Source: CAVQND01 sp049518415
GTDB taxonomy: Bacteria; Verrucomicrobiota; Verrucomicrobiia; Limisphaerales; UBA8199
Length of the DNA stretch: 64,000 nt
Assembly (NCBI GenBank): GCA_049518415.1
Contig: JBEKRX010000052.1
Location: forward strand, 14,785 to 78,784
Reading direction: 5' to 3'
The notes beneath the pieces were generated by a model. That model was not told the origin of the DNA, did not search any database, and was given only the letters and a program-made list of their open reading frames with translations. Shown one piece after another: positions 9,338 through 17,536 of this stretch. The translations under genes and the position numbers were made by a program. Each line of letters begins with the position of its first letter. The first letter of the stretch is position 1.

Positions 9338-9431
9338 AGCCGAGGCATACTGGATAAGGCGCCAAAGGGAGTCAACTCCCGGCCCCATTCTGTCATTGTG
9401 GGTCGGTCTGGTTTATGCTACGTTTGAGGGC

Positions 9432-9563
9432 GTGAACCGGTTGACCAAACAGGAACAGATGGTGCTGTGTATCATTCTGGGCCTGCTGCTGACCGGTTGG
9501 GCTGTCAAAGCCTATCGCCGGGCGCAGGCGCCGGCGCCAGCGCCCAGACAAGCAACGCCTTGA
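9432..9563 (+). CDS. Small single-span membrane peptide
   Basis: 43-residue peptide with a charged head (NRLTKQEQ), one clear transmembrane helix (VLCIILGLLLTGWAVKAY) and a Pro/Ala-rich tail. It ends 1 nt before the next start, so it probably forms an operon with the Minf_1886 gene. The start is uncertain: GTG at 9432 has GAGGG only one base upstream, whereas TTG at 9441 would have it at 10 nt. The N-terminal sequence resembles the membrane anchor of ComEA-like proteins without the helix-hairpin-helix part, so it may also be a relic. Confidence 0.55.
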   Translation: MNRLTKQEQMVLCIILGLLLTGWAVKAYRRAQAPAPAPRQATP

Positions 9564-9564
9564 T

Positions 9565-9996
9565 ATGCACGAAGCCAGCTTCGATGAACCGCTCGAATTA
9601 ATCCGGGCCAAAGACCCGCGCTATACTGGCGAGGCCTACCAGTTTGTGCGCGAGGCCCTGGACTACACCCAGAAAAGCATCGGCCGGGAAAACCGCGGCC
9701 GCATCCGCCATATCAGCGGGCAGGAATTGCTGGGTGGCATCCGCGACCTGGCCCTGGCCCAGTTCGGCCCGATGGCCATGACCGTCTTGGAGGAATGGGG
9801 CGTCCGCAACTGCCAGGACTTCGGCGAAATCGTCTTCAACATGGTGGACATTGGCGTGCTGGCGAAAACCGAAAAAGACACCCGGGCCGATTTCGCAGGC
9901 GGCTACGACTTTGCTGAGGCGTTCCGCCGGCCTTTTCTGCCGCCCAGCAAGCAGGCCAAGCGGGTGGTCCCCTCCGCCCGCTCAGTTGGCAACTGA
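9565..9996 (+). CDS. Minf_1886 family protein (Verrucomicrobia/Planctomycetes-restricted)
   Basis: 143-residue cytoplasmic protein recognised as the Minf_1886 family (TIGR04138-type), known mainly from Verrucomicrobia and Planctomycetes. Typical segments are YQFVREALDYTQ, HISGQELLGGIRDLALAQFGPMAMTVLEEWGV and CQDFGEIVFNMVDIGVLAKTE. Function is unknown; helical content is high, and there is no signal peptide, membrane span or catalytic motif. The ATG at 9565 follows the preceding stop by 1 nt. The gene is a useful taxonomic marker for this window. Confidence 0.9.
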   Translation: MHEASFDEPLELIRAKDPRYTGEAYQFVREALDYTQKSIGRENRGRIRHISGQELLGGIRDLALAQFGPMAMTVLEEWGVRNCQDFGEIVFNMVDIGVLAKTEKDTRADFAGGYDFAEAFRRPFLPPSKQAKRVVPSARSVGN

Positions 9997-10062
9997 CCCC
10001 GGCGTCTGCCCCGGGCCGGTGGATTGGGTACGGTTTCAAATAATTGAGCTGCTCAACATTTG

Positions 10063-10108
10063 CTTAACTTAGTTAACTTAATCAACTTACTTAACTCTTC
10101 AACTTATT
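10063..10108. repeat. AT-rich tandem-like repeat (TTAACTTA units) upstream of the M16 gene
   Basis: About five degenerate copies of a 7-9 bp unit related to TTAACTTA or TCAACTTA, in an otherwise GC-rich context, ending 9 nt before the M16 start. It could mark the promoter/leader of that gene or be an intergenic repeat of the heptamer type seen elsewhere in the window. Confidence 0.6.
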
Positions 10109-10116
10109 GATGCGCC

Positions 10117-12687
10117 ATGCCCCGCCGCACTGCCGCTGCCAGCCACCCGGCGCCGCCAATCCCGCCGCTGCCGCCCGGGGTCAGACTCACCATTCTGGAC
10201 AATGGGCTGACGATCATCGTGCGCGAGGATCATAGCGCGCCGGTGGTGTCGGCCCAGGCCTGGTGCATGGCCGGCAGCGTGCACGAGGGCCATTGGCTTG
10301 GCGCCGGGCTGTCGCACGTGCTGGAGCACATGCTCTTCAAAGGCACCACTACCCGCCCCGGCAGCCGGATCGACCAGGAGGTCCAGGAAGCCGGGGGCTG
10401 TATGAACGCGTTTACGTCGTTCGACCGCACTGTCTATCACATTGATGTGCCCAACACCGGCGCCCACGTGGCCCTGGACATCCTCTGCGACATCATGCAG
10501 CACGCGACCCTGCCGGCCGAGGAGATGGGCAAGGAAAAAGAAGTCATCCGGCGCGAGATGGACATGAATGTGGATGACCCGGGCCGCCGGGCCAGCCGGC
10601 GCCTGTTTGAAACCGCCTACACCCGGAGCCCCTACCGTTTGACCATTATCGGCTACCCGGACATCTTCAATGAATTGAAACCGGAAGACATCCTGGCGTA
10701 TTACCGGGAGAAGTACGCGCCGAACAACGTCTTCTATGTCATTGCCGGCGACCTGAAGCAGGAGGAAGTCGTGGCCCAGGTGCGCGCCGCCTACGCGGAG
10801 GCCAAGGCGCGCGCCCAGCCGCCGGTCGTGCTCCCGGAAGAGCCGAGACAGACCGCCCCGCGCGAGGTGATCGAGGAGGCGCCGATTGAGCTGGGCTACG
10901 TGCATTTCGCCTGGCACATTCCGGAGCTGCGCCATCCGGATGTGCCCAGCCTGGACGTGCTGGCCGCGCTGCTGGGCCACGGCCGCAGCTCGCGCCTCTA
11001 CCAGGAAGTCCGCCAGAAAACGGGCCTGGTCACCTCGGTGGATGCCTGGACTTACAGCCCCGGCAACCCGGGCCTCTTCGGCCTCAGCGCCACGGTGGAA
11101 GCGGACAAGTTCCCAGCGGCGTGCCAGGCCTTGCTCGTCGAGGTCGAGAAGATGAAGGCGGCGCCGGTGCCGGCCCCTGAGCTGAGCAAGGCGGTCAAGC
11201 AGTTTATCGCCGCCACGCTCTCCGCCCGCAAGACCATGCAAGGCCAGGCCCAGGACCTGGGGGCGAACTGGCTCGCCGCCAACGACCTCAATTTTTCCGA
11301 GCGCTACTTGGCCGCCGTCCGGTCCATCACCGCGGCGGACGTGCAACGCGTCGCGCGCGCCTGGCTTACCCTCGAGAACCGCACCCTCTACGCCCTGTTG
11401 CCGAGCGGCGCCGCGCCCAAGCCGGTCCTGGCCGAGGCAACCTCGGAGGAGCGCCCGGTCCAGAAATTTGAATTTGCCAATGGCCTGCGTCTGCTCGTCA
11501 AAGAGGACCATCGCCTGCCGTTGGTCGAGTTTCGGGCCGCTTTGAAGGGGGGCCTGCTGGTGGAAACGGCGGACAACAACGGCCTGACCCAACTGACCAG
11601 CAAGCTGCTGCTCAAGGGCACCCGGAGCCGCTCCGCCGAGGAGATCGCGCTCGCCATCGAGTCGGTCGGCGGGAGCCTCGACAGCTACGGCGGCAACAAC
11701 AGCTTTGGCCTCAATGCCGAGGTCCTGAGCGGGGACTTGGCCACCGGCCTGGAGCTAGTCAGCGATGTGCTGCTCCACCCCGTCTTCCCGGCCGAGGCCC
11801 TGGAACGCGAACGCGAAGTCCAGTTGGCCGGGATTCGCGCCCAAAAAGACCATTTGCTCCAGAGCGCCTCCAAAGCCATGCGCCGCGCACTCTTCGGCGA
11901 GACCGGCTACGGCCTGGACGCCCTCGGCTCGGAGAGCAGCGTCCCAAAACTCCAGGTCGCCGACCTGAGGGCCTTTCACCAGCGATTCGCCCGGCCCAAC
12001 AATTGCGTGCTGGCCATCTATGGCGACCTTGACCCGCCCGCGGTTCGTAGCGCCGTGGCCAAGGCCTTCGGCGACTGGCAACCCGGCGCCGAGGCCGCGC
12101 TGCCGACCGCGACCGGCGGGCCGTTGGCGGTGGACTGCGTCAAGCGGGTGACTGAAATCCGTGACAAAAAGCAAGCTGTTCTGGTCATCGGGTTCCGCGG
12201 CACCAGCCTGCACGACCCGGACCGCTATCCGCTGGAACTGCTCCAGGAAGCCAGCAGCGACCTCGGTTCGCGCCTCTTCCTCCGCATCCGCGAGAAACTG
12301 GCCCTGGCCTACTATGTCGGCGCCCAGAACTTCATCGGGCTGGCCCCCGGCTATTTCGCCTTTTACGCCGGCACCACGCCCGACAAGGCCGAGTTGGTCG
12401 AAAAGGAACTGCTCACCGAGGCCGAACTGCTCCGGGTCGAAGGCCTCACGGAAGCAGAACTCAACCGCGCCAAGGCCAAAGTCATCGGCCAAAAGAAGAT
12501 CGCCCGCCAGGACCTCGGCAACCTGGCGATTACCGCGGCCCTGGACGAACTCTACGGCCTGGGCTATGCCTACGCCGACACCGAAGACGCCCTCTACCAA
12601 GCCGTCACGCTCGACCAGGTCAAAGCCGTCGCACAAAAGTACCTCAAGCCCGAGGCCCCGGTGATTGCGGTGGTGAAACCGGGGTAA
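10117..12687 (+). CDS. Double M16 family zinc peptidase (pitrilysin-like, fused subunits)
   Basis: 856-residue protein with two M16 halves. The first half has the inverted zinc motif HxxEH (LSHVLEHMLFKGT) with the downstream glutamate in EEMGKEKEVIRREMDM, so it is the catalytic half. The second half starts near residue 450 (FEFANGLRLLVKEDHRLPLVEFRAALKGGLL) and lacks HxxEH (NGLTQLTSKLLLKGT), so it is the non-catalytic partner. Bacterial M16 proteins often occur as two genes (PqqL/YmxG type); here they are fused. No N-terminal signal peptide is obvious with this start. Family members cleave short peptides; the substrate here is unknown. Confidence 0.93.
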   Translation: MPRRTAAASHPAPPIPPLPPGVRLTILDNGLTIIVREDHSAPVVSAQAWCMAGSVHEGHWLGAGLSHVLEHMLFKGTTTRPGSRIDQEVQEAGGCMNAFTSFDRTVYHIDVPNTGAHVALDILCDIMQHATLPAEEMGKEKEVIRREMDMNVDDPGRRASRRLFETAYTRSPYRLTIIGYPDIFNELKPEDILAYYREKYAPNNVFYVIAGDLKQEEVVAQVRAAYAEAKARAQPPVVLPEEPRQTAPREVIEEAPIELGYVHFAWHIPELRHPDVPSLDVLAALLGHGRSSRLYQEVRQKTGLVTSVDAWTYSPGNPGLFGLSATVEADKFPAACQALLVEVEKMKAAPVPAPELSKAVKQFIAATLSARKTMQGQAQDLGANWLAANDLNFSERYLAAVRSITAADVQRVARAWLTLENRTLYALLPSGAAPKPVLAEATSEERPVQKFEFANGLRLLVKEDHRLPLVEFRAALKGGLLVETADNNGLTQLTSKLLLKGTRSRSAEEIALAIESVGGSLDSYGGNNSFGLNAEVLSGDLATGLELVSDVLLHPVFPAEALEREREVQLAGIRAQKDHLLQSASKAMRRALFGETGYGLDALGSESSVPKLQVADLRAFHQRFARPNNCVLAIYGDLDPPAVRSAVAKAFGDWQPGAEAALPTATGGPLAVDCVKRVTEIRDKKQAVLVIGFRGTSLHDPDRYPLELLQEASSDLGSRLFLRIREKLALAYYVGAQNFIGLAPGYFAFYAGTTPDKAELVEKELLTEAELLRVEGLTEAELNRAKAKVIGQKKIARQDLGNLAITAALDELYGLGYAYADTEDALYQAVTLDQVKAVAQKYLKPEAPVIAVVKPG

Positions 12688-12790
12688 AGGCCGGACCGTC
12701 CGGTTCCTCCCGTGATTCGTCCAGCAGGTTGGCCGCGCGAACTCTTCGCGGCAATTCCAGCCATCGAGCCGGGTCGCAGCTCCGATCCCT

Positions 12791-14509
12791 TCACGGCAAC
12801 AAGACCACCCGATAAAACCGCTGCGGGTCCGGCCCGATGACATCGGTCGCGCAAGCGGTGATGTCGCCCGCGACGACGCTGGTGAGATGGTGCCAGTTGG
12901 ATTGAGCCGGATCGGTGAGGTATTGCACCTGATAGGTCCGCCCGGTGGTCGCGTTCCACGCGAACGCAATCACACCGTTCGTTTGCAGCCAGGCCGTGAT
13001 CATTAAAGGCGGGGGTTGCGTGATTGAAAACAACTGAGAACTTGCGCCGCTGATCGGGTTGGTAAAGCCGCCTGAGAACGTTCCCGCGTTCGTATGGTGA
13101 ATGCAGTCATAGACGGTTGCGGCCGCAGTTGACGACAGCCCAAGCTGCGACCAGGCAACGCCGAGGTTGGTGGCGGCTGATGAAAAGTTGAAGAAGGCCA
13201 CGGCACTCATGCCGCTGCCGACGTCATGCAAGGGACGAACCCATACCTCTGATGAATTGTTCGAAGAGAGCATTGACCCCGGCAACACGGCGGCGTCCTG
13301 GTGAATGCTCAACAAATCCACGTTGGAAACGACTGCCCACTGACCGGAAGACCACCCCGACATTTGGATGGGAGACGGCACCATGGCCGACATGATCAGG
13401 TAAGCCTGGACTCCTCCGCTCCCTTGAGGGTAAAAAACGGCCCCCCAGCGGGGATAATGCCCTTTAGTGATCAGCCTCGCATCCACAGTCCCTGCCAACA
13501 GGCAAACATTGCTGGTCAGCGTCAAGTTATCGATGCCAGGAACGATGTCCGCACTCGGCGCAACTCCGGAATTTTGCTGCCAGATGTTGGCGACGATCGG
13601 AGTGTGACGTTCAACTGGAGACTCAGGCGAGTTGCAGTCCAAGACCATCGGCCGGCCGGAAATTTGGATAGCGCTCGCGAACAAATTCAGCTTCGTCAGG
13701 GTGTAAGAGTCCAGCGAGCCGGGGACCCCGTCCCAGCACGCCGTGCAATCGTCCACTTTCAGGCCGTCGAAACCCATGCCCGCCCAGCAAACCACGTCAT
13801 TGAAGACGTCCGCTTCCGTCGTGCCGGGCAGGCCCAGGCAGCTTCGCGTTCCAAACGAGGTGTAGACCCCGGCCAGGCAATTAGAGGCATGAATCCAATT
13901 GACCAGCGCCGCCAGCCCGTCGGGGAAGAAATTAGTGTTGTAACCGAGAGCAGTCCCGGCGACCCGGTTGGTCGCCTGATAACCGTCATCAATCCACAAA
14001 AACGGTTTCGTCCCGGCAGCGACACAAGCCGGGACCAGGTTCGTCGAGATTTCACGCAGCAACGCCGCCACATTGGTTTCATTAACGCTGGTGCGCCACT
14101 CTAGCGGCCATTCATAAAAGGTGTTGACGATAATGGGCGGTGTTTCCGCCACCTCCTCAAGCGCCTTGAGTGGTGGCGAGTTCGTCACAGCGACCCCTTG
14201 CGCCGGTACACCTCCGGCGCACGGGATCAGAATCGCCATCGCCATGGCCAACCGTTTCAGGGTCGCGACTGTTTTCCTGAGGTCATGTCCCTCACGAAAT
14301 CCAGAACGGTTGGCAGCGCCACTCGCAACCTTGTCGTGTGTCGTCCCTCCCAGTTGTTGTCCGGCCCGGAATCGGCAGCCGCCAGGTCCCGACCACGCCC
14401 TTGAGGGAAGTTCGGTTCCGAATTGCTGATCTCCGCTTCGCGAACTAATAGGCAATTGGCTTTTTGACGCCGCGCGGGCAGGGGAGAATCGGTTCTCGGT
14501 CGCGCTCAT
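12791..14509 (-). CDS. Secreted glycoside hydrolase family 27-like protein (alpha-galactosidase/NAGase type)
   Basis: 572-residue exported protein. The TIM-barrel region matches GH27/GH36-type melibiases: LWIDDGYQ (substrate-binding Asp pair), GVYTSFGTRSCLGLPGT, and DGLKVDDCTACWDG, where the first Asp after KV is the expected nucleophile; the acid/base is probably the Asp in SADIVPG or nearby. A C-terminal beta-sandwich (SEVWVRPLHDVGSGMSAVAFFNFS) and a final domain (WNATTGRTYQVQYLTDPAQSNWHHL ... RFYRVVLLP) common at the end of secreted Verrucomicrobial proteins follow. ATG 14509 has GGTGGTGG a few bases upstream and a good promoter at 14536-14564, but leaves about 88 residues before the signal-like stretch MAMAILIPCAGGVPAQG; an internal start near 14245 is possible. 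Confidence 0.75.
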   Translation of the reverse strand: MSATENRFSPARAASKSQLPISSRSGDQQFGTELPSRAWSGPGGCRFRAGQQLGGTTHDKVASGAANRSGFREGHDLRKTVATLKRLAMAMAILIPCAGGVPAQGVAVTNSPPLKALEEVAETPPIIVNTFYEWPLEWRTSVNETNVAALLREISTNLVPACVAAGTKPFLWIDDGYQATNRVAGTALGYNTNFFPDGLAALVNWIHASNCLAGVYTSFGTRSCLGLPGTTEADVFNDVVCWAGMGFDGLKVDDCTACWDGVPGSLDSYTLTKLNLFASAIQISGRPMVLDCNSPESPVERHTPIVANIWQQNSGVAPSADIVPGIDNLTLTSNVCLLAGTVDARLITKGHYPRWGAVFYPQGSGGVQAYLIMSAMVPSPIQMSGWSSGQWAVVSNVDLLSIHQDAAVLPGSMLSSNNSSEVWVRPLHDVGSGMSAVAFFNFSSAATNLGVAWSQLGLSSTAAATVYDCIHHTNAGTFSGGFTNPISGASSQLFSITQPPPLMITAWLQTNGVIAFAWNATTGRTYQVQYLTDPAQSNWHHLTSVVAGDITACATDVIGPDPQRFYRVVLLP

Positions 14510-14535
14510 TGTTTCCACCACCTTTGTTTACGGGC

Positions 14536-14564
14536 ACTGTAAAAATCCCCCGGCTAGGCGTCAA
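14536..14564 (-). promoter_or_regulatory. Sigma-70-like promoter of the GH27 gene
   Basis: TTGACG (-35, at 14559-14564), 17 nt spacer, TACAGT (-10, at 14536-14541), read on the minus strand. Transcription would begin near 14529, about 20 nt before the ATG at 14509, with a purine-rich GGTGGTGG between. Confidence 0.5.
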
Positions 14565-14572
14565 GTGAAAAA

Positions 14573-14714
14573 TGCCCAAGGCGGCGGCCCGGTCGAGCAT
14601 CGCGTCGGCCTCGGCTTGCGAATAGGACCGCCCCCATTCGCCGCCCAACTGCCGGGTGCCGATGCCGATGACCGATACCCGCAGGCCCGTCCTGCCAAGA
14701 ACGCGATAGTGCAC
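14573..14714 (-). pseudogene. Aldo/keto reductase, N-terminal fragment
   Basis: A GTG start followed by about 47 residues that match the N-terminus of aldo/keto reductases (YRVLGRTGLRVSVIGIGTRQLGGEW ... AEADAMLDRAAALGI). In intact members this is followed by the FFDTADxYG active-site aspartate segment; here the sequence leaves the family after ALGI and runs on as unrelated residues. About 85 percent of the gene is missing. The break lies about 10 bp from the -35 box of the GH27 promoter, so a deletion or rearrangement brought the two together. Confidence 0.7.
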
Positions 14715-14958
14715 GGCGCCAATGTAAGCGACAAGGGCGGGGGCTGAAACTGGAAATGGCGGCCCCTGCTCCCCGCGTAATCATTGGAGCCGCTGAGCCT
14801 TCACCCGCCCCGCCACTGAGGATCGAGGATGGTCATCTCGCATTCTATCCAGATCGGAGGGCACGGGCCAAACTTTGTTCCACCTGCAACAAGGTTTGGC
14901 AGGCCCCACCCCGGCCATCATTCACAACGGGCGCATAGCCAGGAGCGGTCGGAGCGCC
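14715..14958. other. Gap without recognisable gene
   Basis: Between the aldo/keto reductase fragment and the end of the MauE/DoxX gene. No start-to-stop frame has family features on either strand, and no tRNA-like or terminator-like fold was seen. Confidence 0.5.
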
Positions 14959-15519
14959 TTAGGTCTCAGGGCTTTTGCCTGCGGCTCTAAAGGGGCTGAA
15001 GCAGGCACAGAGGCGGCGGCCGCGGCCGGTCAGCAGCCAGGCCGAAAAGACCATGAGCAAGCAGTTCTCGACCAGCTTGTTGCAGGCGAAGACTTCCCCG
15101 GTGCCGCAGCCGCAATCGAATTTCACCAGACAAAGCGGGAGAGCTTTTGCGGCGGCGATGGCCAGGGCGCGTTTGAGCACCAGGGGAGTAAAGACCCCCA
15201 GCATGAGCAGCAGGAGCAACGCCGACCCGCGCACGGCGACGCCGGCCAGCAGTAGGAGTCCGCAAAAGACCTCAAACCAGGGCAGAGCGGCGGCAATGGC
15301 GTTCAAGAGATAGGGGTTGCTCACCAGCTCGTATTGGCGCACCAGTTTCAGGAACAAATCCGGGTGCAGGGCCTTGTTGAGGCCCAGATAGACAAAGAGC
15401 AGTCCCACCAACCACCGCCCCAGCACGGCGGCCGCCTCCAAGGCCTTGGGTTTCCAGGCTGACCAACCCGCCCCGCCCGAGCGCCGCTGACTTTGGACTT
15501 TGGACTTTGGATTTTGCAC
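14959..15519 (-). CDS. DoxX/MauE-like four-helix membrane protein
   Basis: About 186-residue inner-membrane protein with four hydrophobic segments (VLGRWLVGLLFVYLGLNKALHP; NAIAAALPWFEVFCGLLLLAGV; GSALLLLLMLGVFTPLVLKRAL; NKLVENCLLMVFSAWLLTG). The first resembles DoxX (G-x-x-F-x-x-x-G-x-x-K-x-x-x-P) and the motif FDCGCGTGEVFACNKLVEN is typical of MauE-like proteins that form cysteine pairs. It is the last gene of a DUF1573-rhodanese-MauE operon, so a role in thiol/disulfide or sulfur handling in the envelope is likely (inference). The annotated start GTG lies 1 nt behind the rhodanese stop, and its first codons consist of the CTTTGGA heptamer repeat, so the true start may be further inside. Confidence 0.82.
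   Translation of the reverse strand: MQNPKSKVQSQRRSGGAGWSAWKPKALEAAAVLGRWLVGLLFVYLGLNKALHPDLFLKLVRQYELVSNPYLLNAIAAALPWFEVFCGLLLLAGVAVRGSALLLLLMLGVFTPLVLKRALAIAAAKALPLCLVKFDCGCGTGEVFACNKLVENCLLMVFSAWLLTGRGRRLCACFSPFRAAGKSPET
15491..15518. repeat. Heptamer tandem repeat (CTTTGGA)x3 plus one variant
   Basis: Three perfect CTTTGGA units and one variant (TTTTGCA) lie over the junction between the rhodanese and MauE genes. Similar heptamer or octamer runs occur at 39041-39061, 21426-21510 and 10063-10108. Confidence 0.75.
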
Positions 15520-15520
15520 T

Positions 15521-16135
15521 TCATTTCTTGTGGTCGAGCAATTGGCCGCTCTTGCGGCCGCCGACCTCGACCGGGAGGCCGTTGGTGCACCATTCCGTGA
15601 AGCCGCCGCCGTAAACGAACAGGTCTTCTTTCCGCACGCCCGCCAGGTCGCGCAGGGTCAGCGCCGCGTGGAGGCTGTCGTCGCATTCATCGCCGCCGTG
15701 GCAATAGACCACTATCTGCTGGGCGAGCCGGCAGGCTTCGCCGACGGTGGCGAGATATTTGTCTCGGTAAGCATCGTAGAACTCGAAAGCGGCCGGGATA
15801 TGGCCTTGCTGATAGTCATCCTCGTCGCGGGCATCGATAAAGATGAGCAGGTCGGCTTGGCGGCGCGGGTCATTAAAGAGCTGGGCGACGCGGTTGCTGT
15901 CCACCAATTGGAGGCCGAAGGCTTTGAGCCTGGCGGCGAGGAGTTCGGCCGGGGAATTGGTGCCGGCGCCGGCGGCTTTGAGGCTGAGGTTGGTGGCGAC
16001 TGACTGAGCCTGGAGCGAGAGGTGAAAGTAATCCCGGTTGAGCTTGAGGCCGCGCGGCGAGAGGGCGTTGGCAACGAAGGCCAGGGTGACGCCGATGGCG
16101 GCCACCAGCAGGCCTTCGAGCAGGATTTTTCTCAC
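15521..16135 (-). CDS. Membrane-anchored rhodanese-like protein
   Basis: 204-residue protein: short N-terminal membrane anchor (LLEGLLVAAIGVTLAFVANAL), a linker, then a rhodanese domain (residues about 85-190) with FIDARDEDDYQQGHIPAAFEFY and the active loop VVYCHGGDECDDS, in which the cysteine after VVY is the sulfur-carrying residue. The domain would lie in the periplasm. It is flanked by a DUF1573 protein upstream (30 nt) and a MauE/DoxX membrane protein downstream, suggesting shared work on thiols or sulfur in the envelope. Confidence 0.9.
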   Translation of the reverse strand: MRKILLEGLLVAAIGVTLAFVANALSPRGLKLNRDYFHLSLQAQSVATNLSLKAAGAGTNSPAELLAARLKAFGLQLVDSNRVAQLFNDPRRQADLLIFIDARDEDDYQQGHIPAAFEFYDAYRDKYLATVGEACRLAQQIVVYCHGGDECDDSLHAALTLRDLAGVRKEDLFVYGGGFTEWCTNGLPVEVGGRKSGQLLDHKK

Positions 16136-16165
16136 GTCGCTTCTCTTCCCAGGATGAGGCTCGTG

Positions 16166-17536
16166 TCAAGGTGAGGTTAGCACGGGCGGTAGGGGCGGCG
16201 GGTTGGTCGAGGCTGGGACATCGGCATTCCTCGGAAGCGGCACAGGCTCTCGGGGCTGTGCGAGCGGCCGGGGCGGCTGCGGGATGATGGCGGCGGGAGC
16301 GGGAGTCAGCGGGGCCGGGCGCTTCAAGATCAGGGCTGGCGGGGCCGGACGCGCGGGCTGGTAGATGGGCACCTTGACCAAGGGGAACTGCGGATGAGTG
16401 GTCTTGACGGTGAAGCTGCCCGCTCGGCCCGCGGGCAACTCGAAGCCGGTCGGGAAGGTGAGCACCACGGTAAAGTAACGGCCGGGCTGGCTTTCGGTGA
16501 CGGTGATGTTTGCGTCTTTGGCATCCACGGAGGGTTCGGACAGGGCTACCGGGTTGGTGCTGTTGTTGATAATCGTCACGTAGCGCAACTGGTTGGTGGG
16601 CAGGGGGGCCTGCGTGAGGTCAATGCGGAGGGGCACGATGTTCATGGCCGGCTGGGAGTTGGCCCAGGTGAGAATGCTGATGACCGGCACATTCGTCACT
16701 GACGTCTTGAAGGTGATCTGTCCTTGCACACTGCCCGGCGGCAAGGCCGCGGTGTTGGAGATAATGACCAGGTACTCCCGGCCGAGGTTATTGGTCCTGA
16801 GTTCGGCGGCAAAAAGGCGGTTGTTGCTCTCCGGCACAGAGAGCAGGAGGAGCTGCTCGAGGCCGTTGGTAATGCGGATGGTAACCGAGCCGAACGGGCA
16901 ATCCGGCCGGAGAAACAGGGAGGCCACCGGGGGGCTGACATCAATGGGCTTCCAAACGATGCCTTTGAGTTGCAGGGAGACAAAGGGCTGGGTCTTGTCG
17001 TTGCAGACGACCGTAACGAACTTGGTGACCGGGTAGTTGTAATTGGCGGTATTGAAGACAACGGGAATCTGGCCCGATTCGCCGGGTTTGACCTGGTGCG
17101 CCCAGTCGCCGAGGGCGGTGCAACCGCACGAACCCTGCACATTGCTCAGGACCAGGTCCTGGCTGCCGGTATTGGTGAAGCAAAAGGTGTGTTTCACCTG
17201 TTGGCCGGACATCACCTTGCCGAAGTCGTAGATGGTGGCATCAAACTGGATTTTCGGCCCCGGAATGTTCGTCGGCGAGGAGGTGGCCACCGGGGGAGCG
17301 CCCGTGCCCGGAGGGACCACCGCCGGGATGGGCAACTGGGCCCTGAACGGCGGCGTCGGCCGGGCGGCGGCAGGCACCGGTGCGGGCGGGGTCACCGCGG
17401 CAGGCGCGGAGCTTGGCGGGCTGGGCGTCAGCCCCTCGGGGGCTGGCGGCAGGGGCGGAGGCTCCAAGGCGAAGGTGGCGGTCCCGATGACCAACATCGA
17501 AACGGCCAAAATCATATTCCTGGTCGCTGGGCACAT
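16166..17536 (-). CDS. Exported DUF1573 domain protein
   Basis: 456 residues with an N-terminal signal peptide (NMILAVSMLVIGTATFA), a Pro/Ala-rich linker of about 80 residues and a DUF1573 immunoglobulin-like domain (IQFDATIYDFGKVMSGQQVKHTFCFTNTGSQDLVLSNVQGSCGCTALGDW). The CGC cysteine pair is the mark of the family and may form a disulfide or bind a ligand. Further beta-rich domains and another Pro-rich tail follow. It is the first gene of the DUF1573-rhodanese-MauE operon. GTG at 17536 and ATG at 17515 are both possible starts. Confidence 0.88.
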   Translation of the reverse strand: MCPATRNMILAVSMLVIGTATFALEPPPLPPAPEGLTPSPPSSAPAAVTPPAPVPAAARPTPPFRAQLPIPAVVPPGTGAPPVATSSPTNIPGPKIQFDATIYDFGKVMSGQQVKHTFCFTNTGSQDLVLSNVQGSCGCTALGDWAHQVKPGESGQIPVVFNTANYNYPVTKFVTVVCNDKTQPFVSLQLKGIVWKPIDVSPPVASLFLRPDCPFGSVTIRITNGLEQLLLLSVPESNNRLFAAELRTNNLGREYLVIISNTAALPPGSVQGQITFKTSVTNVPVISILTWANSQPAMNIVPLRIDLTQAPLPTNQLRYVTIINNSTNPVALSEPSVDAKDANITVTESQPGRYFTVVLTFPTGFELPAGRAGSFTVKTTHPQFPLVKVPIYQPARPAPPALILKRPAPLTPAPAAIIPQPPRPLAQPREPVPLPRNADVPASTNPPPLPPVLTSP

